Shown: one piece after another, positions 28,944 to 39,097 of the stretch
How the letters are laid out: every line of letters begins with the position of its first letter
Position numbering within the stretch: the first letter of the stretch is position 1
Origin: an uncultured Victivallales bacterium
GTDB lineage: Bacteria > Verrucomicrobiota > Lentisphaeria > Victivallales > UBA1829
Length of the DNA stretch: 64,000 nt
Direction of reading: 5' to 3'
NCBI GenBank assembly: GCA_944391115.1
Contig: CALXSJ010000006.1
Coordinates: forward strand, 124,001-188,000
Program-made: the position numbers and the translations under genes
Notes under the pieces: model-generated
Told to the model about the DNA's origin: nothing
Databases searched by the model: none
Seen by the model: the letters and a program-made list of their open reading frames with translations, nothing else

Positions 28944-29049
28944 CGCGCGCTCCTGTTTTCCGGTATTCCGGGAATGTATCCGCATTTTGCGGATTATCAA
29001 GAGGCGGAAAAAAGTTTTTCGGGAGGAGGCGGAGCGGCAAATCTTCCGT

Positions 29050-30093
29050 TTACCCGCCGGATCCGCGCGGTTTCGCTGTGGTCGCGCCATTGAGAAATTC
29101 CACGTCGAACACTTCGTGAAGGGGTTCGGGAAGGCGTTTCTCGATGAGTCCCGCCAGAAGTTCCGCCGCGCAGAAGCCGATCCGGTGCGGGTGTTCGTCG
29201 ACGGTCGTCAGCTTGATCAGACGCTGAACTTCGGGGAAGCCGCTGAATCCGGTCAGGGAGAGATCCTCCGGCACGCGGAGGCCCAGTTCCCGGAGACTCC
29301 AGTAGAATTCGAAGGCGACGTTGTCTCCGTCGCAGGCAATTGCCGTCGCCTCCGGAAAGCGTTTCAGGAGACGGCGCAGAAACTCCAGCGGCGCAAGGCC
29401 CGAGCGGAAATAGGATTCCTTTGCCAGCGGTTCGACGCCGTGTTTCGCCAGTTCCGCGCGGAATCCGTCGAAGCGCCGGGAGAGAATGTTGGAATACTGC
29501 GTAACATAGAGGATTCTGCGGTGTCCGAGTCCGTACAGATGGGATGCCAGCATGGCCCCGCCGTGAAAATCGTCGTGCATCAGATGGTTGAATTCGCCGC
29601 GGACGACGGGGATCCGGTTCTTGTCGATCCACAGAACGGGGATTTCCAGGTCCGGCACATGGAAGAAGTTTGCGATGAGCGCGCCGGAAACCCCGCCCAT
29701 CCGCAGGAACTGCACCGTTTCGTCCGGATCGTTGTTCACAAGGGAATGGTAGAGAAGCGTATTGTAGCCGTAAGCCTGCGCCCCCTCCTGAATGCCGCAG
29801 AGGAGCGAGGAGTAATAGGAAACCGCCACGCCTCCCATGAAGACGGCGATGGTTCCCTTGAAGCGCGCCGCATGCGGCCGGACGACCGTGCCGCCGCCGC
29901 GTTCCCGGCGTTCCAGATATCCCCGGATGACCAGTTCTTCAACTGCCGCGTTCGCGGTCATTTTGTGCACCTGGAACTGATCCGCCAGATCGTATTCCGA
30001 AGGGATGCGTTTTCCTTCGGGAAGAGCGCCTGCGCGGATTTGCGCAAGGAGGCGGTCGACGATTTTCCGTTTTTTGCTTCCTGTTGTTTCCAT
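29050..30093 (-). CDS. GntR-type winged-helix regulator with LacI-like sugar-binding domain
   Basis: Transcription factor of 347 residues. The N-terminus (about 5-75) is a GntR winged helix (KRKIVDRLLAQIRAGALPEG, IPSEYDLADQFQVHKMTANAAVEELVIRGYLERR in pieces). The remainder is a LacI/periplasmic-binding-protein-like sensor domain (FKGTIAVFMGG, GLGHRRILYVTQ, ITACDGDN-like AIACDGDNVAF, LSLTGFSGFPE). This hybrid is the AraR type. The ATG at 30093 has AGGAAG upstream; an in-frame ATG further upstream would overlap the promoter. It is divergent from the glycoside hydrolase operon. Two matching palindromes in the gap are its likely operators, and a sugar released by the hydrolase is the likely inducer (inference). 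Confidence 0.9.
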   Translation of the reverse strand: METTGSKKRKIVDRLLAQIRAGALPEGKRIPSEYDLADQFQVHKMTANAAVEELVIRGYLERRERGGGTVVRPHAARFKGTIAVFMGGVAVSYYSSLLCGIQEGAQAYGYNTLLYHSLVNNDPDETVQFLRMGGVSGALIANFFHVPDLEIPVLWIDKNRIPVVRGEFNHLMHDDFHGGAMLASHLYGLGHRRILYVTQYSNILSRRFDGFRAELAKHGVEPLAKESYFRSGLAPLEFLRRLLKRFPEATAIACDGDNVAFEFYWSLRELGLRVPEDLSLTGFSGFPEVQRLIKLTTVDEHPHRIGFCAAELLAGLIEKRLPEPLHEVFDVEFLNGATTAKPRGSGG

Positions 30094-30148
30094 TGCGATG
30101 CTTCCTGTCGTTCGGCGGAGCGCGGGATGCGGTCCGTCCTGGAAGGAT

Positions 30149-30176
30149 ACTATACAGCGGAAATCTATTTTTGCAA
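30149..30176 (-). promoter_or_regulatory. Candidate promoter of the GntR/LacI-hybrid regulator gene
   Basis: On the minus strand TTGCAA (30176-30171), 16 bases, TATAGT (30154-30149). Operator 1 ends just upstream of this -35 box. Confidence 0.5.
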
Positions 30177-30190
30177 ATCGATTTTTTAAA

Positions 30191-30203
30191 TTAACCCGGT
30201 CAA
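30191..30203. promoter_or_regulatory. Operator 1 for the GntR/LacI-hybrid regulator
   Basis: TTAACCCGGTCAA, a near-perfect match to the palindrome TTAACC-C-GGTTAA, also present at 30280. It sits between the two divergent promoters. Confidence 0.6.
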
Positions 30204-30232
30204 ATTTCAAATTCTTTTTTTATGATTCCTTA

Positions 30233-30261
30233 TTGACAAAGCGGGAATCGGATGGTATAAT
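30233..30261 (+). promoter_or_regulatory. Consensus sigma-70 promoter of the glycoside hydrolase operon
   Basis: TTGACA (30233-30238), exactly 17 bases, TATAAT (30256-30261), a full consensus match. Such a strong promoter would need repression, consistent with the two flanking operators. Confidence 0.85.
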
Positions 30262-30279
30262 TTAAAAAAGTAAAAAACG

Positions 30280-30292
30280 ATAACCCGGTTAA
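30280..30292. promoter_or_regulatory. Operator 2 for the GntR/LacI-hybrid regulator
   Basis: ATAACCCGGTTAA, a near-perfect palindrome matching operator 1, centre-to-centre distance about 89 bases. It lies just downstream of the predicted transcript start, a typical position for a repressor block. Confidence 0.65.
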
Positions 30293-30337
30293 ATGAAAGG
30301 CCGGATTCACCACCCGGCGTCAAGAAGAAAGGATCCC

Positions 30338-33300
30338 ATGAACCCCGGATTGAAATGGTTTTTCCGCACCGCGCTGCTCTTTGCATTCGCCTGCCAGGCA
30401 AACGAATCGCTGCAGGGGCCGCCCTGGATGAAAATCCAGCCGAACGGAACCTTCGCCGTCGATGACGTGCGCGCGGCAATCGGCGTCAATGACGGCAGGC
30501 GCGGCGCAAGCGAAACCGCCGCCAACAGCAAATTCGAGAAATGCCCGGACACGATCGAACTGGACAGCCGGATCTGGCAGACTTCCTTCCGCCCGTTTTC
30601 GCCCGGGCCGGCCAGCACCCTGCAGAAGAAACTGACCGTTTTTTCCGACGGTTCGGTCAACTGGCGCTACACTTTTCTGGGCGCGGACAAGAGCGGCATC
30701 CGCGGTGTCGGCGTCGATCTGACCTTCCCCGCGCGCGAACGGGAGCTTGCGGTCGACGGAAAGAAGGTCTCCGTCGGCGCGAAATTCTCAAAAGTGATCC
30801 TCTACCGCGGGAAATGCCGCGTCCTGAGCATCCCCGTTTCCGGTTCGACGCTGGAATTTTCCGGTGATTTCGATCTGACCGTGACCGATCTGCGCAAGTG
30901 GGGAACGGGAAACATCATCATCACATTCACCATGAAGGAGCAGATGAAGCCCTGGAAGAAAGCCGGATGCGAATTCGATATCCGCTACCGGGGCGTGCGC
31001 GTGGCGCGCGAGGTGTTCGAGCAGTCCGCGCTGCATTTTACGCCAGTCTCCCTGCATGGCGTCCTCAACAGCACGACGTGGGACGATGCCGCCGATGACG
31101 GCAGATCCGGCTGGACCGACAAGGGGCCGGAGGATGATCTCCGGCTCTTCCGCTGCAAGGGGCGGACGGTTCTCAACGGCATCCCCTTTGAAATCGCCGA
31201 TCCTGCGCAGAACAACGGAAAGAACATCATCGGAGTCTGTCATCCGAAACTGGGTCTGAACCTGCCCGCCTCCGTTACAATTCCCTTGAAGGGGATCAAG
31301 GGCGGAGGCCTCTATTTCCTTCATGCCGCCTCATGGGCGAATGCCTCGCCGGGAAGCTACATTGTCCGTTACGAGGACGGTTCGGAAACCGCGATCCCGC
31401 TGCGCAATTTCGACAACATTTTCAACTGGTGGAGCGTCGGGACAAGTCCGTCCGCCGCAATCGGCTGGATTCCCGACCCGAAAGGCGACAGCCGCAAGGG
31501 ACTTGTGCTCTACCCCTGGAGAAATCCGCACCCGGACAAGCCGATGTCCTCCCTGATTATGAAGATGGCGGACAATGCGCCGCAAAGCATGCTGATGCTC
31601 GCCGGAATCACGGCGGTCGACCGCGATCCGGTCATTCCCGCCGAGGATGAAGGCGCGCCGATCGACGACTCGCACTGGCTGCCCTACACGGGCGTCGACG
31701 AGAAGGCCGTGAAGAACACTGTCCTGGACGTTTCCGAGTTCGTGCCCGCTCCGGCCGGAAAATTCGGATTCGTCCGCGCGGACGGCGCGACTTTCCGCTT
31801 TGAAAACGGGAGGGAGGCGCGCTTCATGGGAATGTGCGTGCTGGGATTCTTCCAGTGCGACAAACCGTATCTGACCGCCGCAATCGCGAAACTGCGCCGC
31901 ATGGGCGTCAATATCGTCCGCGTCGGCGTCGGCGGCGACGAGCCCGGCGGCATTTTCCGGAACGACGGGACCATGGAGTTCGAACCGAAACGTCTGGATC
32001 ACTTTTTCTTTTATCTTGCGGAGCTGAAGAAAAACGGCATCTACATTCAGCTTGATCTGCTTCCCTCAAGAGGCGTCAAGAAGTTTGAAAATCCGGAGCT
32101 CGAAGGCGTCCGCTGGTATCCCGGCGTGTTCGTCATGCCGCAGATCCGCGCGCGCCAGAAGGAGCTGATCTCGCTTCTTCTGAATACGGTCAATCCGTAT
32201 ACGGGGCTGCCGCTGGCGAAAGATCCCATGCTCGCGATGCTGATGGCGCTCAACGAAACCTCGCTGCTGGACCAGCCCGTCCGGGACAAGCTCGCGCATC
32301 CGCTCGTCAAGGCGGAACTCCGGAAGAAGTTCAATGCGTTTCTCCTGAAGCGCTATCCCGGCCGTGCGGCGCTGAAAACCGCCTGGAAGGGATCGCTGGG
32401 CGATGCCGAGGATCCGGTGGCTGGAACGGTTGAGATTCCCGTGGACTACAACCGCCACCGCTATTCGAAAGAGCGTGAAGTCGACTGCCGGAAGTTCATG
32501 GCGGCATTGCAGAGCGAATATTTCCGTGAAATCCGCGACCACGTCCGCTCGCTCGGCTGCGTCGCGCCGATCACCGGAAGCAATCACTGGACAACGGATC
32601 CGCTGGATTTCCTCTCCAACGCCGAAAGCACGGATTTCATCGACCGCCATGCCTACTGGGCGCATCCGGCTGTGGACAACGGCTGGGGCATTGAACAGAT
32701 TCTTTTCAATCCCAACGCTTCGCTCAAAGGGGAGAACGGCGGACTTATGGCCTACATCACGCCGCGCCGCGTTGCCGGAAAGCCCTTCACTCTGACGGAA
32801 TGGAACGTCGCCTCCACGAATGAGTTCCGCGCCGACGCGCAGCTCTATCTTCCCGCTTACGCATTGATGCACGGCTGGAATCTCTTCCAGTTCCTGTTCA
32901 ATCTGAACCGCGCGCTGCAGCCGCCCACGCGGATCGGAAGCGCCTTTGACCTGGAACGCGATGCGCTTCAGCTTGCCATGTGGCCCGCCACGGCGGTGAT
33001 GTTCCATCGCAGAGATGTCCGCAGAAGTTCGAAAGAGTATGTTGAAACCCTTGCGTCCGGAGAAGCCGCCGATCCGCGCGGCAAGCGCTTCGACAGTGCA
33101 CGGATCGCCAGGGCCGGACTCTGCGGACGTGCCGGAATCGCATTTGACTCTGCGCCGGGAGGCGGAACGGCCCCCGCGCCCGGCGCAAAGTCTTTCACAT
33201 CCCCCGAGCGGGAACTGTTCTGGGAGGAACGCGGACTTTTCCGGATCGATACCCCCGGCACGCAGGCGTTTGCCGGATTCGCCCCGAAGGAGACGATCCG

Positions 33301-33691
33301 CTGCCGCGACATTGAATTCAACACGGAAAATGATTTCGCCGTCGTGATTGTGACCAGCCGCGACAATCGTCCGCTTCAGATGTCCGGACGGATTCTGATG
33401 ACGGCTGTCGCACGCTGCTGGAACACGGGCATGAAATATGCGCGTCTCCGGAACCGTGTCGCCAAACAGGGCGTCGCGCCGCAGATCTTCCAGCCCGTGA
33501 AAGGCACCGTGAAGCTGCGGACCGCGAAGAAACTGGATGTTTATGCGCTTGATTTCTCCGGACGGAGAACGGCCCGGATCGACTGCGAATACCGCAACGG
33601 CGTTCTGACCGTCCCGATCGGATCGTCGGTTCATTATGAACTGACGAAGAGCGCTTCCGCCCCCGGAACCGTGCCGGAGGTGAAGAAATGA
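30338..33691 (+). CDS. Secreted multidomain clan GH-A-like glycoside hydrolase
   Basis: Predicted exported polysaccharide-degrading enzyme, 1,117 residues. The ATG at 30338 has AAAGGA upstream and gives a signal peptide ([16 protein letters not shown]). About 430 N-terminal residues look like beta-rich accessory domains. A TIM-barrel region (about 480-880) has the clan GH-A pattern: MALNETS with a likely acid/base Glu at about 640 and FTLTEWN with a likely nucleophile Glu at about 821. Also present are NIVRVG and [12 protein letters not shown] on early barrel strands. A beta-rich C-terminal region follows. The family (GH5-like or a newer one) and the substrate cannot be set from sequence alone. 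It is the first gene of an operon with a pseudopilin and an SGNH hydrolase, under a strong operator-flanked promoter. Confidence 0.8.
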   Translation: MNPGLKWFFRTALLFAFACQANESLQGPPWMKIQPNGTFAVDDVRAAIGVNDGRRGASETAANSKFEKCPDTIELDSRIWQTSFRPFSPGPASTLQKKLTVFSDGSVNWRYTFLGADKSGIRGVGVDLTFPARERELAVDGKKVSVGAKFSKVILYRGKCRVLSIPVSGSTLEFSGDFDLTVTDLRKWGTGNIIITFTMKEQMKPWKKAGCEFDIRYRGVRVAREVFEQSALHFTPVSLHGVLNSTTWDDAADDGRSGWTDKGPEDDLRLFRCKGRTVLNGIPFEIADPAQNNGKNIIGVCHPKLGLNLPASVTIPLKGIKGGGLYFLHAASWANASPGSYIVRYEDGSETAIPLRNFDNIFNWWSVGTSPSAAIGWIPDPKGDSRKGLVLYPWRNPHPDKPMSSLIMKMADNAPQSMLMLAGITAVDRDPVIPAEDEGAPIDDSHWLPYTGVDEKAVKNTVLDVSEFVPAPAGKFGFVRADGATFRFENGREARFMGMCVLGFFQCDKPYLTAAIAKLRRMGVNIVRVGVGGDEPGGIFRNDGTMEFEPKRLDHFFFYLAELKKNGIYIQLDLLPSRGVKKFENPELEGVRWYPGVFVMPQIRARQKELISLLLNTVNPYTGLPLAKDPMLAMLMALNETSLLDQPVRDKLAHPLVKAELRKKFNAFLLKRYPGRAALKTAWKGSLGDAEDPVAGTVEIPVDYNRHRYSKEREVDCRKFMAALQSEYFREIRDHVRSLGCVAPITGSNHWTTDPLDFLSNAESTDFIDRHAYWAHPAVDNGWGIEQILFNPNASLKGENGGLMAYITPRRVAGKPFTLTEWNVASTNEFRADAQLYLPAYALMHGWNLFQFLFNLNRALQPPTRIGSAFDLERDALQLAMWPATAVMFHRRDVRRSSKEYVETLASGEAADPRGKRFDSARIARAGLCGRAGIAFDSAPGGGTAPAPGAKSFTSPERELFWEERGLFRIDTPGTQAFAGFAPKETIRCRDIEFNTENDFAVVIVTSRDNRPLQMSGRILMTAVARCWNTGMKYARLRNRVAKQGVAPQIFQPVKGTVKLRTAKKLDVYALDFSGRRTARIDCEYRNGVLTVPIGSSVHYELTKSASAPGTVPEVKK

Positions 33692-33729
33692 GGAAATCGG
33701 ACAAGACAACAATCAACAGGAGTTGTATC

Positions 33730-34398
33730 ATGAAGCAATATTTTTCCCTGATCGAGCTGCTGGTCGTGATCGCGATCATCGCGATTCTGGTCAGTCTGCT
33801 GCTGCCGGCCCTGAACAAGGTGAAGGCCCGTTCGCGGGACACCGTCTGCCTCGGCAACTTCAAGCAGGCCGGAATCGCCATGAGCTCGTATGCTCAGGAT
33901 TACAAGGATTATGCGAATCCGTGGCCTCTTGCAACCTGGTCCGGCGACGCCTGCGTCCGTTATACGGATTCCTGGCGCGGATTCGGACTCTACTGGAGAG
34001 AGAAATATCTCGGCAACCCGAAACAGCTGTTCTGCGGCCAGTTCGGCGAGATCAACAACTCCGCGCGCGGCGATATTGAATACAACGCCATCGACTGGAG
34101 CACGCTGAAATACAAGCCGGGCACACCATCCTCCCTCGGGAGCGCCGGAGCTGAAGCCCAGGTCATCTGGGGATGCTACGTCATGCGCGGCATGCGCAGT
34201 TCGACCAACATGCCGCCGCGGCTTTTCAAGGCCGCCGGAACCGCAATGGCTTCGGAATACGGCTGCAACCGTCTGGACGGAACGCTGAATCCCAGATGGC
34301 AGGCCGCGCACAACCGGAAATGGCCGACGCTTTTCGGCGACTGTCACGCGGTTTTTCTCGCAGAGCGCGAAATCCGCAAAGTCTGGTGGTATGACTGA
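33730..34398 (+). CDS. Type II-style pseudopilin (prepilin N-terminal cleavage/methylation protein)
   Basis: Short-leader pseudopilin of 222 residues. The ATG at 33730 with AGGAG seven bases upstream gives the leader MKQY followed by [24 protein letters not shown], the classic prepilin hydrophobic helix, with the conserved Glu at mature position 5. The remaining ~190 residues include a DUF1559-type ending with [16 protein letters not shown]. An ATG further upstream in frame is rejected because it would bury the leader. It lies 38 bases after the glycoside hydrolase gene and two bases before the SGNH hydrolase gene. Proteins of this kind are expanded in Lentisphaerota and Planctomycetes. Their role next to carbohydrate genes is not established. 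Confidence 0.92.
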   Translation: MKQYFSLIELLVVIAIIAILVSLLLPALNKVKARSRDTVCLGNFKQAGIAMSSYAQDYKDYANPWPLATWSGDACVRYTDSWRGFGLYWREKYLGNPKQLFCGQFGEINNSARGDIEYNAIDWSTLKYKPGTPSSLGSAGAEAQVIWGCYVMRGMRSSTNMPPRLFKAAGTAMASEYGCNRLDGTLNPRWQAAHNRKWPTLFGDCHAVFLAEREIRKVWWYD

Positions 34399-34400
34399 GC

Positions 34401-35864
34401 ATGAAACGGAAACTCCTTCCTGCCGCTGTGCTTTCCGTCTTCGCTTTCCTGCTTCCCGCCGCGGAGGAAAGCCCGTCCGTTCCCGCGCGGATCTTTTCCG
34501 TCCGTGACGGAATGCCGAATCTCGCCGCAAAACTTGCCGCCGGGAAAAAGGTCACGATCGTTTTTCTCGGAGGATCAATCACACAGATGGGCGGAAGTTC
34601 CGGGGACGGATTTGTCCGCGCCGTCCCGCGCATCCTGCAGACGCGCTACCCGAAGGCGGAAATCACCGTGCATAACGCCGGCGTCGGCGGATCGGATTCT
34701 CTGGAAGGGGCGAAACGCTATGACCGGGATGTGCTCCGCCGGAATCCCGACGCCGTTTTTGTCGAGTTCGCCGTCAATGACCGGAACTTCGACCGGACGA
34801 TTCCCATGGAGCGCATTGTACACAAGACATGGCGAAAGGATCCGCGGATCGACCTTGTGTTTTTCTATACGCTGGACAAGTCTCATCTGGAGAGTTACCG
34901 CGCGGGAAATCTGCCCTTTGCGGCCGCCTGTCATGAGAAGGTCGCGGCGTTCTACGGCATCCCCTCCGTCGGAACGGCATTCCATGCGGCGGAAAAAATC
35001 AATTCCGGAACGATGCGCTGGCAGGACTTCTCCGGTGATACCTGTCACCCGAAAGCCGCCGGATACCGTCTCTTCGCCGAGGCGTTCGCGCTTGCGCTTC
35101 CCGAGTTTCTGCGCAGGGAACAGGAAACGACGCACCGTCTCGGGAAGTCCATTACGGAAAATCTGGAAGTATATCCGCCGCGCCTGAAGCCCCGGACTCC
35201 CGCAGTCCCGGCTGCCTTCCGTCTGCCCGGCGGATCCATGCCGGAAAAGGTTTATCCGCTTCCCGTTCCCGCTGTGCACTGGGTAGGCAGTGCCTCCTGG
35301 AGTCTGCCGTCCGGAAAAGTCCTCTGGAGGATCGATCGCCTGCCTCGGAAGCATGCCGGGACTGCCGAGGGTGCGTCGGGGGTGGACCGGCGTCTCTGGG
35401 AGAACCGCCCCGCGGAATGGTTCGAGGAGGGGAGGGGATTCACCGGTTCGGACGGGAACTGCCTCTTTTCCTCCGACGGAACGGATGCCGTGCAGTTGGG
35501 CTTTTCCACGCCGGATGTCGGCGTGCTGAGCTTCATCGCTCCGGAAAACGGACGCTATGTGTTTCAGGTGCGTTCCAAAGCGTTTGACATGTGGGCGAAT
35601 GATGGTAAAACGGTGGCGCTGAGTGTTCTGAAATTCACCTCCGGGCGGCAGCACGGCGAACTTCTTGCGCTTCACCGCGAACGGAAGAAAGACCGCAAAG
35701 GGGTTTCCCTGGATGCCGAATGCGTCCTTGCCGCCGGCGATGCCGTTGCATTCCTCCCCGATGCGAATGTGCCCGGATATATCCGCGGCGGATGGCGCGG
35801 ACTGCGCATTATTGCTGCAAAACGGGCGGACGGCGGGAGGGCGGAAACCCTGAACGGAAAATAA
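34401..35864 (+). CDS. Secreted SGNH/GDSL-family hydrolase with C-terminal beta-rich extension
   Basis: Predicted exported esterase/deacetylase-like protein, 487 residues, starting two bases after the pseudopilin stop with no clear ribosome site, hence probably translationally coupled. A signal peptide (KRKLLPAAVLSVFAFLLPAA) is followed by the SGNH core: block I FLGGSIT (Ser), an HNAGVGGSDS block with Gly, FVEFAVND for the Asn block, and DTCHPKAAGY with the Asp-His pair (about 215). The C-terminal ~220 residues form an extra domain of unknown role. In this operon it could remove ester groups from the glycan cut by the hydrolase (inference). Block I has Ser in G-G-S rather than GDS, as seen in the broader SGNH group. 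Confidence 0.85.
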   Translation: MKRKLLPAAVLSVFAFLLPAAEESPSVPARIFSVRDGMPNLAAKLAAGKKVTIVFLGGSITQMGGSSGDGFVRAVPRILQTRYPKAEITVHNAGVGGSDSLEGAKRYDRDVLRRNPDAVFVEFAVNDRNFDRTIPMERIVHKTWRKDPRIDLVFFYTLDKSHLESYRAGNLPFAAACHEKVAAFYGIPSVGTAFHAAEKINSGTMRWQDFSGDTCHPKAAGYRLFAEAFALALPEFLRREQETTHRLGKSITENLEVYPPRLKPRTPAVPAAFRLPGGSMPEKVYPLPVPAVHWVGSASWSLPSGKVLWRIDRLPRKHAGTAEGASGVDRRLWENRPAEWFEEGRGFTGSDGNCLFSSDGTDAVQLGFSTPDVGVLSFIAPENGRYVFQVRSKAFDMWANDGKTVALSVLKFTSGRQHGELLALHRERKKDRKGVSLDAECVLAAGDAVAFLPDANVPGYIRGGWRGLRIIAAKRADGGRAETLNGK

Positions 35865-35911
35865 CGCCGGGCGGAAGAACGGCCTGAGCGTGTTCTCGGG
35901 GTGCGGGCCGG

Positions 35912-38773
35912 CTATTTCAGCATTTTTGCCAGATACTGTCCTGTGAAGGATTTTCTGTTTGCGGCAACCTCTTCCGGAGTGCCTTCCGCGATCACGCGGC
36001 CTCCCGCGTCGCCGCCTTCCGGACCCATGTCGATGATGTGGTCCGCCACCTTGATGACGTCGAGATTGTGTTCGATCACCAGCACGGTGTTGCCTTTGTC
36101 CCGAAGGCGGGTCAGAACCTCCAGCAGCTGTTTGATGTCCGCCATGTGAAGCCCGGTGGTCGGCTCGTCCAGAATGTAGAGCGTATGGCCGCGCGGGACG
36201 CGTGCAAGTTCCGTTGCCAGCTTGACGCGCTGGGCTTCTCCGCCGGAAAGCGTCGTGGCGGGCTGGCCGAGCGTGATGTAGCCGAGACCGACGTCCTGCA
36301 GGGTCTTGAGCTTGCGGTGGACGCTCGGGACCGCGCTGAAAAAGTCCACCGCCTCGTCCACGGTCATGTCGAGCACTTCCGCAATGTTTTTCCGCTTGTA
36401 GGCGACCGAAAGCGTCTCCTTGTTGAAGCGTTTCCCCTGGCATGCCGAGCAGGTCACGTAGACGTCCGGCAGGAACTGCATTTCGATTTTCTTGATGCCG
36501 TCTCCCTGGCACTCTTCGCAGCGGCCCCCCTTTACGTTGAAGCTGAACCGCCCCGGTCCGAAGCCGCGGATTTTGGATTCGGGAAGCGTGGAGAAGATTG
36601 TGCGGATCGTGGAAAAGAGTTCCGTATAGGTCGCCGGATTCGAGCGCGGCGTGCGCCCGATCGGACTCTGGTCGATGACAATCGCCTTTCCGATGCGGGA
36701 GAGTCCGCGAATCTCCCGGTATTCCCCGGGTTCCTCTTCCCCGGCAAGCTGGAAGTGTTTTGCAAGCGCGGCGCGCAGAATCCCGTTGACAAGACTGCTT
36801 TTCCCGGAACCGGATACCCCTGTGACGCAGGTGAATGTGCCGAGCGGAATCCTGACGTCGATGTTTTTCAGATTATGATGGCGCGCACCGAGAATTTCAA
36901 TGCACTCTCCCGTGCCCTTGAGCCGTTTCTCCGGGACTTCAATCTTCTGTTCGCCTGTCATGTACTGCGCCGTGAGCGAGCGTTTCTCCCGCATGACCTC
37001 CTGCGGCGTGCCGGACGCGACGAGCTCGCCGCCGTGCACCCCTGCGCGCGGTCCGAGATCGAGCAGATAGTCCGCCGCGAAGATCGTGTCCATGTCGTGT
37101 TCGACCACGATGACGGTGTTGCCGAGATCGCGCAGTTTGCGGAGCGTGGCGAGCAGGCGGTCGTTGTCCCGCTGATGCAGTCCGATGCTGGGCTCGTCGA
37201 GAATGTAAAGCACGCCGACCAGACCGCACCCGAGCTGGGTTGCAAGACGGATCCGCTGCGCTTCGCCGCCGGAGAGGGTGCCGCTTTCCCGGGAAAGCGT
37301 CAGGTAGGAGAGCCCCACATCGGTGAGGAAGCGCAGGCGCGAGGCGATTTCCCGGATCACCTCTCTGGCGATCGCGGTCTTTTCCTCATCGAGCCGCAGG
37401 GTCGTGATGAATTCATAAGCCTTCTCGACGGAGAGCGCATTGTATTCGGCGATGGAGAGCCCTCCGACCGTGACGGCGAGGCTTTCCGGCTTGAGACGTT
37501 TTCCATGACATTCGGGGCAGACGCGGTGCGTCGTATATTCCTTGAGCCGTTCGCGCACCGCCTCGCTTTCCGAATCGGACTGGCGGCGCTGCAGATTGGC
37601 GAGCACGCCTTCGAATGGCGCAAAGGACTTGTAGAGCTTGCCGCGGATGCGGAAACTGAAATCGATGCATTCCGTGCCGCTTCCGTGAAGAATCACATGG
37701 CGGATGTTTTCCGGCAGGTCGCGGAACGGTGTTTCCAGCATGTCCGGCATATGAAAATGCTCAGCCAGACAGCGCAGCATGTGATTGTAGTAGAGGATGA
37801 GGCGGCGCGGCCCCCTGCGCCATCCGGGGATCGCACCCTTGCGGATGGAGAGCGAATCGTCCGGAATCACCAGGCGGGGATCCATTACGAGGAGAGAACC
37901 GATTCCGTTGCAGACCGGGCACGCTCCGTAGGGGCTGTTGAACGAAAAATTGCGCGGTTCAAGCTTGCCGAGACTGATGCCGCACTCCGTGCATGCGAGA
38001 TATTCGCTGATCCGCTCCTCCTTCCACTTCTTTTCGCCGGAGGCGGTGCCGCGTTCCTCGATCATGACGATCAGGGTTCCCCCGCCGAGCCGGAGCGCCG
38101 TTTCCACGGAGTCGTTCAGGCGGGACTGCTCCAGCTTTCCGCAGATCAGGCGGTCGATGACCGCCTCAATGCTGTGACGCCTGGTCTTTGCCAGCGGTTT
38201 CGGATCGGAATCAAGCGGAACGATCTCCCCGTCGATGCGAGCACGGACGAAGCCGTCGCGCCGGATTTTTTCAAGAACATCGCGGTGCTCCCCTTTCTTT
38301 CCGTTGACATAGGGGGCGAGGATCATCATCTGCGGCCCTTCCGGAAGACGCATCAGGTGTTCGCAGATCGCCTGCGCGGACTGTGCGGAAAGCTCTTTGC
38401 CGCATTTCGGGCAGTGGGGAACCCCCGCATGCGCATAAAGCAGGCGCAGATAGTCGTAGATTTCGGTTACGGTGGCAACGGTGGAACGCGGATTCGAGCC
38501 CGCCGAACGCTGCTCGATCGCAATCGCCGGAGAGAGTCCCTCGATGTGTTCCACCCTGGGTTTCTGCATCCGGTCCAGAAACTGCCGCGCGTAAGCCGAG
38601 AGACTTTCGACGTAACGGCGCTGTCCCTCGGCGTACAGCGTGTCGAACGCCAGCGAGGATTTGCCGGATCCGCTGAGCCCCGTGATGACCGTGAGCGTGT
38701 TCCGCGGGATGCGCACATCAATGGATTTGAGATTGTGCTCCTCCGCGCCTTTTATGATGATGTCGTCTTTCAT
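35912..38773 (-). CDS. uvrA: UvrABC excinuclease subunit A
   Basis: Damage-recognition ATPase of nucleotide excision repair, 953 residues, the usual length. Two ABC ATPase halves are visible: Walker A GLSGSGKSSLAFDT near the start and GVSGSGKSSLVNGI in the second half, with signatures LSGGEAQRIRLATQLG and LSGGEAQRVKLATELA. Zinc-binding Cys pairs are present (CPKCGKEL, CPVCNGIG, CEECQGDG ... CSACQGKRF). The ATG at 38773 begins MKDDIIIKGAEEHNL, the expected N-terminus. The gene is monocistronic with its own promoter and convergent with the SGNH hydrolase gene. No SOS-type LexA box was seen upstream. Confidence 0.98.
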   Translation of the reverse strand: MKDDIIIKGAEEHNLKSIDVRIPRNTLTVITGLSGSGKSSLAFDTLYAEGQRRYVESLSAYARQFLDRMQKPRVEHIEGLSPAIAIEQRSAGSNPRSTVATVTEIYDYLRLLYAHAGVPHCPKCGKELSAQSAQAICEHLMRLPEGPQMMILAPYVNGKKGEHRDVLEKIRRDGFVRARIDGEIVPLDSDPKPLAKTRRHSIEAVIDRLICGKLEQSRLNDSVETALRLGGGTLIVMIEERGTASGEKKWKEERISEYLACTECGISLGKLEPRNFSFNSPYGACPVCNGIGSLLVMDPRLVIPDDSLSIRKGAIPGWRRGPRRLILYYNHMLRCLAEHFHMPDMLETPFRDLPENIRHVILHGSGTECIDFSFRIRGKLYKSFAPFEGVLANLQRRQSDSESEAVRERLKEYTTHRVCPECHGKRLKPESLAVTVGGLSIAEYNALSVEKAYEFITTLRLDEEKTAIAREVIREIASRLRFLTDVGLSYLTLSRESGTLSGGEAQRIRLATQLGCGLVGVLYILDEPSIGLHQRDNDRLLATLRKLRDLGNTVIVVEHDMDTIFAADYLLDLGPRAGVHGGELVASGTPQEVMREKRSLTAQYMTGEQKIEVPEKRLKGTGECIEILGARHHNLKNIDVRIPLGTFTCVTGVSGSGKSSLVNGILRAALAKHFQLAGEEEPGEYREIRGLSRIGKAIVIDQSPIGRTPRSNPATYTELFSTIRTIFSTLPESKIRGFGPGRFSFNVKGGRCEECQGDGIKKIEMQFLPDVYVTCSACQGKRFNKETLSVAYKRKNIAEVLDMTVDEAVDFFSAVPSVHRKLKTLQDVGLGYITLGQPATTLSGGEAQRVKLATELARVPRGHTLYILDEPTTGLHMADIKQLLEVLTRLRDKGNTVLVIEHNLDVIKVADHIIDMGPEGGDAGGRVIAEGTPEEVAANRKSFTGQYLAKMLK

Positions 38774-38804
38774 GATCGGAAAAAGCCTTCTGTTTGAACC
38801 GATT

Positions 38805-38833
38805 AATGTACAGCTTCTTCGGGAAAAGTGCAA
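38805..38833 (-). promoter_or_regulatory. Candidate sigma-70 promoter of uvrA
   Basis: On the minus strand TTGCAC (38833-38828), 17 bases, TACATT (38810-38805), with a leader of about 30 bases. Confidence 0.55.
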
Positions 38834-38905
38834 ACCGGTTTTTCATGAAATTGTCTGCGCGTTGAATCCTCTGCCCTCTGGAAGGCCGGATATGCCTTCC
38901 GATGA

Positions 38906-38950
38906 GAAAAAACTGCGCCGATCGGTTTCTGACCGGTGGCTGACGGCGCA
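38906..38950 (-). terminator. Terminator of the Wzz-like gene (minus strand)
   Basis: TGCGCCG (38914-38920) pairs perfectly with CGGCGCA (38944-38950), with an inner CGGT/ACCG stem. On the minus strand a T-run follows (A-run at 38907-38912 on plus). It ends the transcript of the gene at 39098-40636. The rest of 38834-39097 holds a small GGAAGGC/GCCTTCC inverted repeat (38880-38900) and no recognisable gene. Confidence 0.65.
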
Positions 38951-39097
38951 TTCCGGATCCGGAGGGAGGATGCACGGATTTCAAATCCGGATTTTCAGCT
39001 GCTGAAACGGAGCGGACGGCACGGATGCAACTTATCTCCGATCTCTGCTGGAAGGGCGGCGGAGCTGTCCCGGAATGGGGGATATTCCGGGAAGCGT

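Noticed and set aside
36038-38797. Plus-strand open frame of 919 codons
   Set aside because: Antisense to uvrA over its whole length; uvrA carries all expected motifs.
38774-38833. SOS (LexA) box in the uvrA promoter
   Set aside because: No GAAC-N4-GTTC or CTGT-N8-ACAG type palindrome was found near the promoter.
38975-38989. tRNA-Sec-like anticodon arm (CGGA-TTTCAAA-TCCG, anticodon TCA), followed by a TTTCAGC/GCTGAAA hairpin
   Set aside because: No GTTCGA-type T-arm, no matching acceptor stem at tRNA distance and no CCA. Likely chance, though a covariance-model scan would settle it.
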